Source: Spongiibacteraceae bacterium (GTDB lineage: Bacteria > Pseudomonadota > Gammaproteobacteria > Pseudomonadales > PIVM01). From it: a stretch of 6,916 nucleotides of DNA. The notes below the pieces were generated by a model that was given only the letters and a program-made list of their open reading frames with translations, searched no databases and was not told the DNA's origin. Every line of letters begins with the position of its first letter. The stretch's first letter is position 1. Position numbers and translations under genes: made by a program. Location: the NCBI GenBank assembly GCA_030618505.1, contig JAUXDF010000176.1, positions 1 to 6,916 on the forward strand. The letters are read 5' to 3'. Positions 1-6,716 of this stretch are shown one piece after another.

Positions 1-1659
1 GAAGGCGGCGAGACGCGCACTTATAACTATCGCGAACTACATGCCGCTGTCTGCCAACTCGCTAACGGGCTAAAATCCTTGGGAGTTAAAAAAGGAGACG
101 TTGTCACCATCTATATGCCGATGGTGCCAGAGGCGACTATTAGTATGCTAGCCTGCGCACGTATTGGCGCCATACACTCGGTTGTTTTTGCCGGTTTCTC
201 CCCGGAAGCACTAGCAGGGCGCATTGAAGATTGTGATTCAAATATTGTTATCACCGCCGATCAAGGCCTGCGCGGTGGCAAGCCGGTCGCACTCAAAGAT
301 AATGTCGATGCGGCGGTTCAACATTGTCATACGACTCAGGTTAAACATGTTGTAGTGTTAAAGCATACTAACGGTGATATTACCTGGGTGGGCAATCGTG
401 ATCACTGCTATCACAGCCTGACCAAAGATCAAGCGACTAGCTGCGAGGCGGTAGAGCTCTCGGCTGAAGATCCCTTATTTATACTTTATACCTCAGGCTC
501 AACCGGAAAGCCCAAAGGCGTATTACACACCAATGGTGGTTATTTGGTTTATGCCTCGCTTACCCACGAAATCGTTTTTAATTATCGCCCCGGCGATATT
601 TACTGGTGTATGGCGGACGTTGGCTGGATTACCGGGCATACCTATGCCGTCTACGGCCCGCTTTCAAACTGCGCGACAATAGTGATGTACGAGGGTGTTC
701 CTAACTATCCCGATACGGCCAGAATGGCGCGTATTATCGACAAGCATCAGGTTAATACGGTCTATACCGCTCCCACTGCCATTCGTGCATTAATGGCCCA
801 GGGTGATGCGGCGGTTGAGAACACACGGCTGGATAGTATCAATATTTTGGCCACAGCAGGCGAGCCGATTAACCCCGAAGCCTGGCGCTGGTTCTACGAT
901 AAATTTGGCGCCAAGCGTTGTCCGATACTGGACACCTGGTGGCAAACCGAAACAGGCGGCATCATGATTACTCCGCTACCGGGGGCAACTGATCTTAAAC
1001 CCGGTTCTGCTACCCGACCTTTTTTTGGCATCCAACCCGGTTTACTGGATAACGATGGCAAGGAACTGCACGGAGAAGCCAGCGGCAATCTTGTCATCAA
1101 AGATAGCTGGCCAGGGCAGATGCGCACACTGTATGGCGATCACCAGCGCTTTATTGATACCTATTTTTCCACCTTCGAAGGCAACTACTTCACCAGTGAT
1201 GGCGCCCGTCGTGATGAAGATGGCTATTACTGGATTACCGGTCGAGTTGATGACGTGCTGAATGTTTCCGGTCACCGTATGGGTACCGCAGAAATCGAAA
1301 GCGCTCTGGTGGCACACCCGGCGGTTGCCGAAGCAGCAGTGGTCGGTTTTCCCCATGAGATTAAGGGTGAGGGCATCTATGTTTATATTACCCTTAATCA
1401 AGGCCAACAATCTGGCCCAGAAATAATGGCAGAGCTAAAACAATGGTTGCGAAAGGAAATTGGGCCGATTGCCACACCCGATATCATTCAGTGGTCGGTC
1501 GATCTTCCTAAAACACGCTCGGGAAAAATTATGCGTCGTATTCTTAGGAAAATTGCCGCCAATGAGTTTGATTCTCTAGGCGATATATCCACCCTGGCCG
1601 ACCCAAGTGTTGTCGAGCGCTTAATCAGCGATCATCAGCTTATTACTGACGCGGCATAA
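1..1659 (+). CDS. acs: Acetyl-CoA synthetase (AMP-forming), 5'-truncated by the window edge
   Basis: Cytosolic enzyme that activates acetate to acetyl-CoA through an acetyl-AMP intermediate, the high-affinity route for acetate scavenging. The frame is open from base 1, so the TTG at 79 is not the start. The 552 visible residues match E. coli/Salmonella Acs with a constant offset of 100, predicting a 652-residue protein with no net length change. Visible ANL-superfamily motifs, in window codons: phosphate loop TSGSTGKPKG at 164-173; GEPINPEAW from about 287; WWQTETGG from 313, whose second Trp (314, Salmonella Trp414) shapes the acetate pocket; hinge region GRVDD with Arg415 and Asp417 (Arg515, Asp517); and PKTRSGKIMRR with catalytic Lys509 (Lys609), the residue reversibly acetylated by Pat/CobB systems in relatives. 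One oddity is Ala286, where enteric Acs has the pocket residue Val386. The gene is followed after 101 bp by crbR on the same strand. No clear hairpin terminator follows the stop. Confidence 0.97.
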   Translation, partial: EGGETRTYNYRELHAAVCQLANGLKSLGVKKGDVVTIYMPMVPEATISMLACARIGAIHSVVFAGFSPEALAGRIEDCDSNIVITADQGLRGGKPVALKDNVDAAVQHCHTTQVKHVVVLKHTNGDITWVGNRDHCYHSLTKDQATSCEAVELSAEDPLFILYTSGSTGKPKGVLHTNGGYLVYASLTHEIVFNYRPGDIYWCMADVGWITGHTYAVYGPLSNCATIVMYEGVPNYPDTARMARIIDKHQVNTVYTAPTAIRALMAQGDAAVENTRLDSINILATAGEPINPEAWRWFYDKFGAKRCPILDTWWQTETGGIMITPLPGATDLKPGSATRPFFGIQPGLLDNDGKELHGEASGNLVIKDSWPGQMRTLYGDHQRFIDTYFSTFEGNYFTSDGARRDEDGYYWITGRVDDVLNVSGHRMGTAEIESALVAHPAVAEAAVVGFPHEIKGEGIYVYITLNQGQQSGPEIMAELKQWLRKEIGPIATPDIIQWSVDLPKTRSGKIMRRILRKIAANEFDSLGDISTLADPSVVERLISDHQLITDAA

Positions 1660-1671
1660 GTATTTTAACTC

Positions 1672-1702
1672 TTGCATTCAAGCCACCTCCCTGCGCTATA
1701 CT
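1672..1702 (+). promoter_or_regulatory. Candidate sigma70 promoter for crbR, with an overlapping dyad
   Basis: A TTGCAT box (1672-1677) and a TATACT box (1697-1702) lie 19 bp apart in the acs-crbR gap, about 60 bp before the crbR start. The spacing is slightly long. The -10 lies in the loop of an inverted repeat, CCACCTCCC (1683-1691) against GGGAG (1710-1714) and GTGG (1718-1721), which could be an operator. Together these suggest crbR can be transcribed apart from acs, although readthrough from acs is also possible because no terminator is evident. Confidence 0.35.
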
Positions 1703-1760
1703 CTAGGCTGGGAGTTTGTGGTTATTAGCCCCAAAAACAATAATATCAGCTACTTAGCTA

Positions 1761-2447
1761 ATGGGGGAGTCAATGGAATCGGCACCTGTAATCATTATTG
1801 CAGATGATCACCCACTATTTCGTGATGCCTTAACCCAGGCAGTCAATGCAAGCCTGGCAGGTGTATACATTGAACAAGCTTGCGATATAGCATCCTTGCA
1901 ACGTGGCGTTGAAAAACACCCCAATGCCAACCTGATTCTGCTGGATCTGCATATGCCGGGTGCCCATGGTTTCAGTGGCCTGATTTACCTCAGCGCTCAC
2001 CACCCCGAAATTCCCGTAATTGTTGTCTCAGCCCACGAGTCCAGCGATATTATTTGCCGGGCAATGGATCATGGCGCTTCGGGTTTTCTACCCAAAAGCA
2101 GCTCCATGCAAGACATCACTGAAGCCATATCCCAGGTGCTGGCTGGCGAGCTATGGTTACCCGTCAACTTTGATAGAGAATGCGCAGGCAGTAGCCAGGA
2201 AGAAATGAATATGGCCGGTATTCTGTCAACGCTAACCCCCCAGCAATTCAGGGTTGCCACAATGCTGGCACAGGGCTTGTTAAATAAACAGATTGCCTAT
2301 GAATTAAATGTGACGGAGGCAACCATCAAGGCTCATATCACCGAAATTTTCCGCAAGCTGGGGGTTCATTCAAGAACCCAGGCGGTTATCGCCATTGGGC
2401 AGCTGGATGTGCTTGCGCCGGGGAATGAGCAGTTGCATAGTCGGTGA
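1761..2447 (+). CDS. crbR: CrbR/ErdR-like LuxR-family response regulator
   Basis: DNA-binding response regulator expected to activate acs when phosphorylated by CrbS; cytoplasmic. The receiver domain spans about residues 9-130: acidic pair Asp15-Asp16 in IIIADDHPLF, phosphoacceptor Asp62 in LLDLHMPG, switch Ser90 in IVVSA, and Lys112 in FLPKSS. A linker follows, then a LuxR/NarL-type helix-turn-helix at about 157-215 (LTPQQFRVATMLAQG ... NKQIAYELNVTEATIKAH). Length (228 aa) is normal for the family. The name rests on sequence resemblance to ErdR/CrbR and on lying between acs and a CrbS-type kinase. The start is ambiguous: ATG at 1761 has no recognisable Shine-Dalgarno, while GGGGGAG (1763-1769) sits only 3 nt before ATG 1773, giving a protein starting MESAPV. 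Homologues begin just before the IADDHP motif, so either start would work. Confidence 0.92.
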   Translation: MGESMESAPVIIIADDHPLFRDALTQAVNASLAGVYIEQACDIASLQRGVEKHPNANLILLDLHMPGAHGFSGLIYLSAHHPEIPVIVVSAHESSDIICRAMDHGASGFLPKSSSMQDITEAISQVLAGELWLPVNFDRECAGSSQEEMNMAGILSTLTPQQFRVATMLAQGLLNKQIAYELNVTEATIKAHITEIFRKLGVHSRTQAVIAIGQLDVLAPGNEQLHSR

Positions 2448-2451
2448 GACT

Positions 2452-2493
2452 GCGACGCACTGCTTTCCTGACTGAAACTGTCGCCCACTTTTT
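2452..2493 (+). terminator. Weak candidate intrinsic terminator behind crbR
   Basis: GCGAC (2452-2456) pairs with GTCGC (2480-2484), with an inner TTTC (2464-2467) and GAAA (2474-2477) pairing. The stem is followed by four bases and a run of T (2489-2493). It starts 5 bp after the crbR stop, where a terminator is expected. The stem is interrupted and the T-run is offset, so it may be weak or a chance structure. Confidence 0.35.
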
Positions 2494-2691
2494 GAGTGTT
2501 CCGAGAGGAGAACATTACAGTAAACCTGACTTGGGGTGACTGTTGTTTCCACGAAGCCATCAGCGAACCATCGCTCAAGATGCGCAAAAAGCGGACATTA
2601 AAATGTGATCTGACAATAGCCATGCCGTAAAGACCGACTTCCGCTCAAAAGCCCCTTTAGCTAATATTATGCTCTGATTCCAAATATTGCC

Positions 2692-2809
2692 CGTAGCCGT
2701 GATCAGCGTGCCCCGTGTAACGTTTTGGGTATGAGCCTGCGAAATCAAGGAGCAATCTTCACCCCTGCACGAGACCAACCCTTGATTTCGTACCTCAATC
2801 ACGGCTACG
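2692..2809. repeat. Nested inverted repeat, probably two opposed copies of a REP-like unit
   Basis: CGTAGCCGTGAT (2692-2703) is the exact reverse complement of 2798-2809. Inside it, CGAAATCAAGG (2740-2750) is the exact reverse complement of 2780-2790. The two arm pairs keep the same order, so the left unit is CGTAGCCGTGAT, 36 nt, CGAAATCAAGG, and the right unit read on the minus strand is CGTAGCCGTGAT, 7 nt (TGAGGTA), CGAAATCAAGG. The innermost loop is 29 nt (2751-2779). The unit resembles the common proteobacterial intergenic palindromes with a GTAGCC head and a CGAAATC arm. The resemblance is from memory; the symmetry is directly visible. As RNA, either strand could form a long hairpin with an asymmetric internal loop. 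Confidence 0.75.
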
Positions 2810-2889
2810 ACCCTGTTTTTGATAACGATAACAATACCCAGACTGAGTCATGTCACTCAACAAAATAATTTTAGGAATGGGAGAAAAAC

Positions 2890-2922
2890 AATTGTTACTC
2901 TGACCCCGAAAATACTGGTCAG
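2890..2922 (-). repeat. RAYT-associated GGGGTCAGAGTAA-type motif (probable remnant)
   Basis: Read on the minus strand, 2907-2895 is GGGGTCAGAGTAA, a sequence I recognise as recurrent in proteobacterial intergenic DNA near REP-associated tyrosine transposase (RAYT, Y1_Tnp) genes. It abuts the palindrome AACAATTGTT (2887-2896), and CTGACC (2900-2905) can pair with GGTCAG (2917-2922) as a small hairpin. No transposase gene is in the window, so this would be a solo or decayed element. Identification rests on recalled motif similarity only. Confidence 0.45.
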
Positions 2923-2961
2923 CTGTTGGTAGGTTCTCATCATCGCTTCATCTCCTGCCGG

Positions 2962-3005
2962 AGAAAAAGAGTAGGAGCTTACCTTCAGCTCGCCCCTTTT
3001 TCTAC
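2962..3005. repeat. REP-like hairpin with GTAG head; possible bidirectional terminator
   Basis: GTAGGAGCTTACCTTCAGCTC (2971-2991, written here as head plus stem) begins with the GTAG tetranucleotide typical of Pseudomonas-type REP sequences. Its stem is GAGCT (2975-2979) against AGCTC (2987-2991). It is enclosed by AGAAAAAG (2962-2969) and its exact reverse complement CTTTTTCT (2996-3003), giving an A-tract on one side and a T-tract on the other. CTAC (3002-3005) mirrors the GTAG head. Lying between convergent genes, it could end transcripts from both directions, although the core stem is only 5 bp. Confidence 0.45.
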
Positions 3006-3053
3006 CTGGGTTAAATGATGCACTTCAGATTTGAATCCGCGAATTATAAATTA

Positions 3054-3065
3054 GCATCTAGATGC
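3054..3065. repeat. Perfect 12-bp palindrome GCATCTAGATGC just beyond crbS
   Basis: The sequence equals its own reverse complement and lies 23 bp past the crbS stop. With no spare loop it would form at most a short 4-bp hairpin, so it is not a convincing terminator for crbS, and no T-run follows on the minus strand. On the plus strand a T-run (3073-3077) follows. A protein-binding site or chance are both possible. Confidence 0.5.
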
Positions 3066-3088
3066 ATAAGTATTTTTGGCTAACAAAC

Positions 3089-6000
3089 CTAAGTCGTTAT
3101 ACCACGCTTCATCCGCCGCATCGCCGCCCGCAAGGCTCCCGGCTGCACCGGCTTAGGCAAGAACAAATAACCATCGCGCTTCACGGTCTTTCGCAACTTA
3201 TCAGAATTATTTGCACTAATCACAATGGCTGACAGCGGACTGCTCCAGTGGTAGCTCAATGCCTGCAATGCATCCAGTCCATTCTCTTGATTGTCGAGAT
3301 GATAATCTGCAAGTACGATATCCGGCGGTGATTGCGACTGCCAGCGCTGTATTGCTTCACCGAGATTGGGTGCGCAGGTGACCTGGCAACCCCATTGTTC
3401 AAGCAAGGCCTGCATCCCCGCCAAAATCCTGAATTCATTATCAATGCACAGCACTTTTAATCCATTTAAGGTCAAATCAGTAAGGACTGGTTTCTGTTGT
3501 TGCTGTGGCGACTCCTCACCGAGCGGTATAGCAATGCGAAATACGGTTCCTTTCCCCAGCCAGGAGTAAAAACTGAGTCTATGGCCTAAAAGCTGGGATA
3601 TCCTGTTAGCGATAGATAAACCTAAGCCGAGACCCTTTTGATTGGTCTCATTGCCAACATCGCCAAGGCGTTCAAATTCTTCGAATATTCGCTTGCGATC
3701 CTGCTCGGCAATACCAGGGCCGGTATCCCAGACTTCAAGCACCAGCATCCCCTCTTTTCGACGGCAACCGAGCAAGACCTTTCCTCGGCGGGTGTAGCGC
3801 AGGGCGTTCGATAGAAAGTTTTGTAACACACGCCTCAATAGGTGGCGGTCGGTATAGACCCATAGTTTGCTGCTCCTGCATCGAAATTGCAGTTTGCTGT
3901 TTTGCGCCTGAGCATTAAATTCACTCGCCAGGGTAGTTAATAATTTGTCGATAGAAAAATGCTCTCGGCGAGGCACCAATTTACCGGAGTCCAGTCGTGA
4001 TATTTCTCTCATTGAATCAATCAGGTTCTCTGCCCCTTGCAAAGCGCCGTCTATGTGATTCACATTATCTATGATTTGTTCGGTATTTTCTGAGAACGGT
4101 TTTTGCTGAATGGCAGCAACAAACAATCTGGCGGCATTGATGGGCTGTAATAGATCATGACTGGCGGCGGCAAGAAAACGACTTTTGCTCGCGTGTACTG
4201 TGTTTAATTCTTTTTCAACCCGCGCTCTAAGTTCATTTTCCTGTTGTAAGGAATTATTGGCATCGGTCAATTCCAGCGTGCGCTCTTTGACCCGTGCCTC
4301 CAGGTTACTTTTTGCCTGTTCCAGCTCATCCAAGATTTTCTGATAATCAGAAATATCAGTGTAAGTTGTAACATACCCGCCATTGGCCATAGGCGTTCCG
4401 CGTACTTCAACGACTAAACCATTCGGTAAGTGCCGCTCTATTCGATGAGCCATCCCCGTTTTTAAAAGCTCAAGTCGTCGCTGTACAGCCTCGTCAACAT
4501 CTCGATCCGCACTGCCTCCCAATAGGCCTCGCTCAGCGTTAAATTGATAAATCTTGGCAATCGGGCAACCGATAAACAACATCCTTGAAGGGTAATTAAA
4601 CAGTTGTTGGTAGCGACTATTCCAGGCAACTAATTGCAGATGTTCATCAACCACGCTAATGCCCTGGGGAATAGTCTCAAGGGTGGTTTGCAGCAACTCC
4701 TGGCTAAACTGCAACTGCCTGGAGCTTCCTCCCATCAGTGAAACAAAATCTTCAATTTGCACCGGTTGTTGTTTTCTCATTAATTCAATAGCGCGGTGCG
4801 CCGATACCGCACCAATTATTGACGCCAGGTTTTCTTCTACGCCTTTAACTACAAATCTGGGAGCTCGATCAGTTGGCAGCAAGCGATGTCCTAATCGCTG
4901 CTCAAACTCCTGCCATAACCGCGCACTACTTTGCTCGTCGTGCAGTGGTCGCAGCAAGGCAAGAAGCTGGCGCACTTCTATATCGGTCAGTTCGAAATCC
5001 CGTTTTCTGAATTCATAACGCCGTCGCAAACGGGTAAAGGCATGGGCCTGACGCACGTCCAGGGTGTTAAAACTGCTGAGCTTTGAAACAAGATAAAATG
5101 CCAATCCATTGAATAATAAACTCCAAAATACGCCATGACTGAGGGCGTCCATCGCACCAGAACCAAACAGATTAATCGGCGACAACCAGCTAATCTGCCA
5201 TGGGCCATGAGCAACAAGGCTGTGTTCAGCAGGCATCAGTGCCGGCAATAACAAGCAGTAAAACCACAGGAATAAACCAATACTGATACCAACAAAAACA
5301 CCGTTGCGATGGCCACGTTTCCAATATAAACCGGCAATAATTGCTGGTGCCATCTGCGCGGCGGCCGCAAAGGATATCAAGCCCATCGCGGCTAGCCCCT
5401 CGGCCTTTTGAAAGTTAACTTCCAGCACCCACGCCAGCAGTAGCAACACAACAATTGATGCCCTTCTTACGAAGCGCAGTTGATTACCTAAATCTGTTCT
5501 TGCCCTTGCGTTGAGCAATAACCATAGCGGTATAATAATTTCGTTAGATACCATAATTGACATAGTTAAGGTCGATACGATGACCATGCCGGTCGCTGCT
5601 GACAGAGCACCGATAAACGCAATAGCCGTAAACAACGGACTCTTTTCAGCAAGAGGCAATAGCAGAACATAGCTATCAGCGGATGCTTCCACGCCAGACA
5701 GCATGCCCTGACCTGCCAGCGCAATCGGTATAATAAAAATACTAAAGAGAAACAAATAAAGCGGAAATAACCATCGTGCCGTGCGAACATCCCGCCCGGT
5801 GTGATGCTCAACTGCCATCACATGAAATTGGCGAGGTAAACAGACTATGGCTATCATTGCCAGCAGGGTCTGGGTAAAGAATTTCAGGTCGATATCACTG
5901 CTTCCAAGCAGCAGATTTACCGGCAAGGTCAGCTCGAAATCATCTCTTAATAAAATAGTGATGGCAAACAGGCCGAGCGCCAAAAAAGCAAGTAACTTTA

Positions 6001-6607
6001 CCAGCGACTCGACAGCAATGGAGGTAATCATCCCCTGATGGCGACGGGGCCCTTCAATCACCCGGGTGCCAAAGAAGATCGCAAACCAGGCCATCACAAT
6101 AGCCGTGATGAGGCTGGTGCTATGGCTAATTACCAGATCTCCCCCTAGAACTACAGAATCATTAATACTTTCAACATGTAAAGTTGACCAGAGTAATGAC
6201 ACGGCTTTCAGTTGCAAGGCGATATAGGGAAGTGAACCCACTACGGCGACAATGGTTACCAGCGCGGCTAAACGCTGGCTTTTCCCATAGCGAGAGCCAA
6301 TAAAATCGGCGATTGAGGTCACCTTGTTACGAGAACTGATGACCAATAACTGGCGGATAAAACGCCAGCCAAACACAAACAACAAAATTGGCCCTAAATA
6401 AATGGGCAGGAAACTCCAGCCACTATCAACAGCCTTGCCGACAGCGCCCAAGAAGGTCCATGAGCTACAATAAACTGCAATTGAAAAACTATAAATGAGT
6501 GGCTGCAGGCGATGCGAGCTTAGTCCTTTCCGCTCTGCGTACCAGGCGATATAAAATAACAATGCCCCGTAAATAAAGGCGCAAAGAAGCAGTATCTGGC
6601 TATCCAT
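3089..6607 (-). CDS. crbS: CrbS/MxtR-like hybrid sensor kinase with SLC5 transporter domain
   Basis: Inner-membrane histidine kinase expected to phosphorylate CrbR and so control acs. Domains by residue: about 13 hydrophobic segments over 5-508, resembling solute:sodium symporters (SLC5/SSS); a STAC-type linker at about 520-625; PAS at about 636-755; a coiled coil at about 756-805 (ELEQAKSNLEARVKERTLEL); HisKA with phospho-His817 in AASHDLLQP; HATPase with Asn930/Asn934, Asp961 in DTGPG and GLGLGL at 992-997; and a C-terminal receiver at about 1050-1165 with Asp1056, phosphoacceptor Asp1101 in LADYHL, Ser1131 and Lys1152. All catalytic residues are present and the length of 1172 aa fits the family. 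No Hpt domain is visible, so CrbR is probably phosphorylated from His817 directly and the receiver is likely modulatory; this is inference. The ATG at 6607 directly precedes the first membrane helix. Its nearest Shine-Dalgarno, TAAGG at 6624-6620, is 12 nt away, suggesting modest translation. The gene converges on crbR. Confidence 0.93.
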   Translation of the reverse strand: MDSQILLLCAFIYGALLFYIAWYAERKGLSSHRLQPLIYSFSIAVYCSSWTFLGAVGKAVDSGWSFLPIYLGPILLFVFGWRFIRQLLVISSRNKVTSIADFIGSRYGKSQRLAALVTIVAVVGSLPYIALQLKAVSLLWSTLHVESINDSVVLGGDLVISHSTSLITAIVMAWFAIFFGTRVIEGPRRHQGMITSIAVESLVKLLAFLALGLFAITILLRDDFELTLPVNLLLGSSDIDLKFFTQTLLAMIAIVCLPRQFHVMAVEHHTGRDVRTARWLFPLYLFLFSIFIIPIALAGQGMLSGVEASADSYVLLLPLAEKSPLFTAIAFIGALSAATGMVIVSTLTMSIMVSNEIIIPLWLLLNARARTDLGNQLRFVRRASIVVLLLLAWVLEVNFQKAEGLAAMGLISFAAAAQMAPAIIAGLYWKRGHRNGVFVGISIGLFLWFYCLLLPALMPAEHSLVAHGPWQISWLSPINLFGSGAMDALSHGVFWSLLFNGLAFYLVSKLSSFNTLDVRQAHAFTRLRRRYEFRKRDFELTDIEVRQLLALLRPLHDEQSSARLWQEFEQRLGHRLLPTDRAPRFVVKGVEENLASIIGAVSAHRAIELMRKQQPVQIEDFVSLMGGSSRQLQFSQELLQTTLETIPQGISVVDEHLQLVAWNSRYQQLFNYPSRMLFIGCPIAKIYQFNAERGLLGGSADRDVDEAVQRRLELLKTGMAHRIERHLPNGLVVEVRGTPMANGGYVTTYTDISDYQKILDELEQAKSNLEARVKERTLELTDANNSLQQENELRARVEKELNTVHASKSRFLAAASHDLLQPINAARLFVAAIQQKPFSENTEQIIDNVNHIDGALQGAENLIDSMREISRLDSGKLVPRREHFSIDKLLTTLASEFNAQAQNSKLQFRCRSSKLWVYTDRHLLRRVLQNFLSNALRYTRRGKVLLGCRRKEGMLVLEVWDTGPGIAEQDRKRIFEEFERLGDVGNETNQKGLGLGLSIANRISQLLGHRLSFYSWLGKGTVFRIAIPLGEESPQQQQKPVLTDLTLNGLKVLCIDNEFRILAGMQALLEQWGCQVTCAPNLGEAIQRWQSQSPPDIVLADYHLDNQENGLDALQALSYHWSSPLSAIVISANNSDKLRKTVKRDGYLFLPKPVQPGALRAAMRRMKRGITT

Positions 6608-6682
6608 AAAAACGAAAAGCCTTATTATGTGTTGTGAGAAATATGGGCTAGTGCCGGCCTCAACAAGTTCAGTAAGAAGCGA

Positions 6683-6716
6683 GTCTAAACTACCTATGTA
6701 GACTTGCCTGTGTCAA
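6683..6716 (-). promoter_or_regulatory. Candidate crbS promoter with overlapping dyad
   Basis: On the minus strand a consensus TTGACA (6716-6711) is followed after 18 bp by TAGTTT (6692-6687), about 80 bp before the crbS start. The -10 is poor. An inverted repeat, GTCTA (6683-6687) and TAGAC (6699-6703), with inner CTAC/GTAG (6690-6693, 6698-6701), covers the -10 and spacer and could be an operator. It sits in the 144-bp gap (6608-6751) between the LysR-like gene and crbS, where a crbS promoter is expected. Confidence 0.4.

Larger units (their letters stand above)
2448..3088. other. Repeat-rich intergenic region between convergent crbR and crbS, no supported gene
   Basis: This 641-bp stretch separates two genes that point at each other, so no promoter is needed here for either. 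Open frames inside it (for example 2575-2802 on the minus strand) lack recognisable protein motifs, and that one runs across an inverted repeat, so I call none coding. It holds, in order: a weak hairpin with a T-run behind crbR; imperfect short inversions AGCGGA (2590-2595) and TCCGCT (2640-2645); a nested inverted repeat at 2692-2809; tandem GATAAC GATAAC at 2821-2832; a small dyad TGAGT/ACTCA at 2844-2859; the palindrome AACAATTGTT (2887-2896) running into a RAYT-type motif; a GTAG-headed REP-like hairpin near 2971; and a perfect 12-bp palindrome at 3054-3065. This looks like accumulated repeat debris. Confidence 0.7.

Noticed and set aside
79..81. TTG as the start codon of the acetyl-CoA synthetase
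   Set aside because: The frame stays open to base 1 and the preceding 26 codons (EGGETRTYNYREL...) continue the Acs family sequence, so the gene is cut by the window edge.
1042..1410. 122-codon minus-strand frame inside acs
   Set aside because: It is antisense to conserved Acs motifs and has no independent coding evidence.
2575..2802. 75-codon minus-strand frame in the crbR-crbS spacer
   Set aside because: No recognisable domain or clear ribosome site, and it runs across the nested inverted repeat; most likely non-coding.
2810..2870. Possible small RNA starting near TTTTTGATAACGATAAC
   Set aside because: No convincing -35/-10 pair and only a 5-bp dyad (2844-2859) without a T-run; not supportable from sequence alone.
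1654..3076. 13-nt direct repeat GCATAAGTATTTT at 1654-1666 and 3064-3076, flanking crbR and the spacer
   Set aside because: One 13-mer match in a window this size is near chance expectation, and the first copy overlaps the acs stop codon. Not taken as a target-site duplication.
4659..5018. 119-codon plus-strand frame inside crbS
   Set aside because: It is antisense to the strongly supported STAC/PAS region of crbS, is rich in Ser/Cys/Arg, and shows no family motif.
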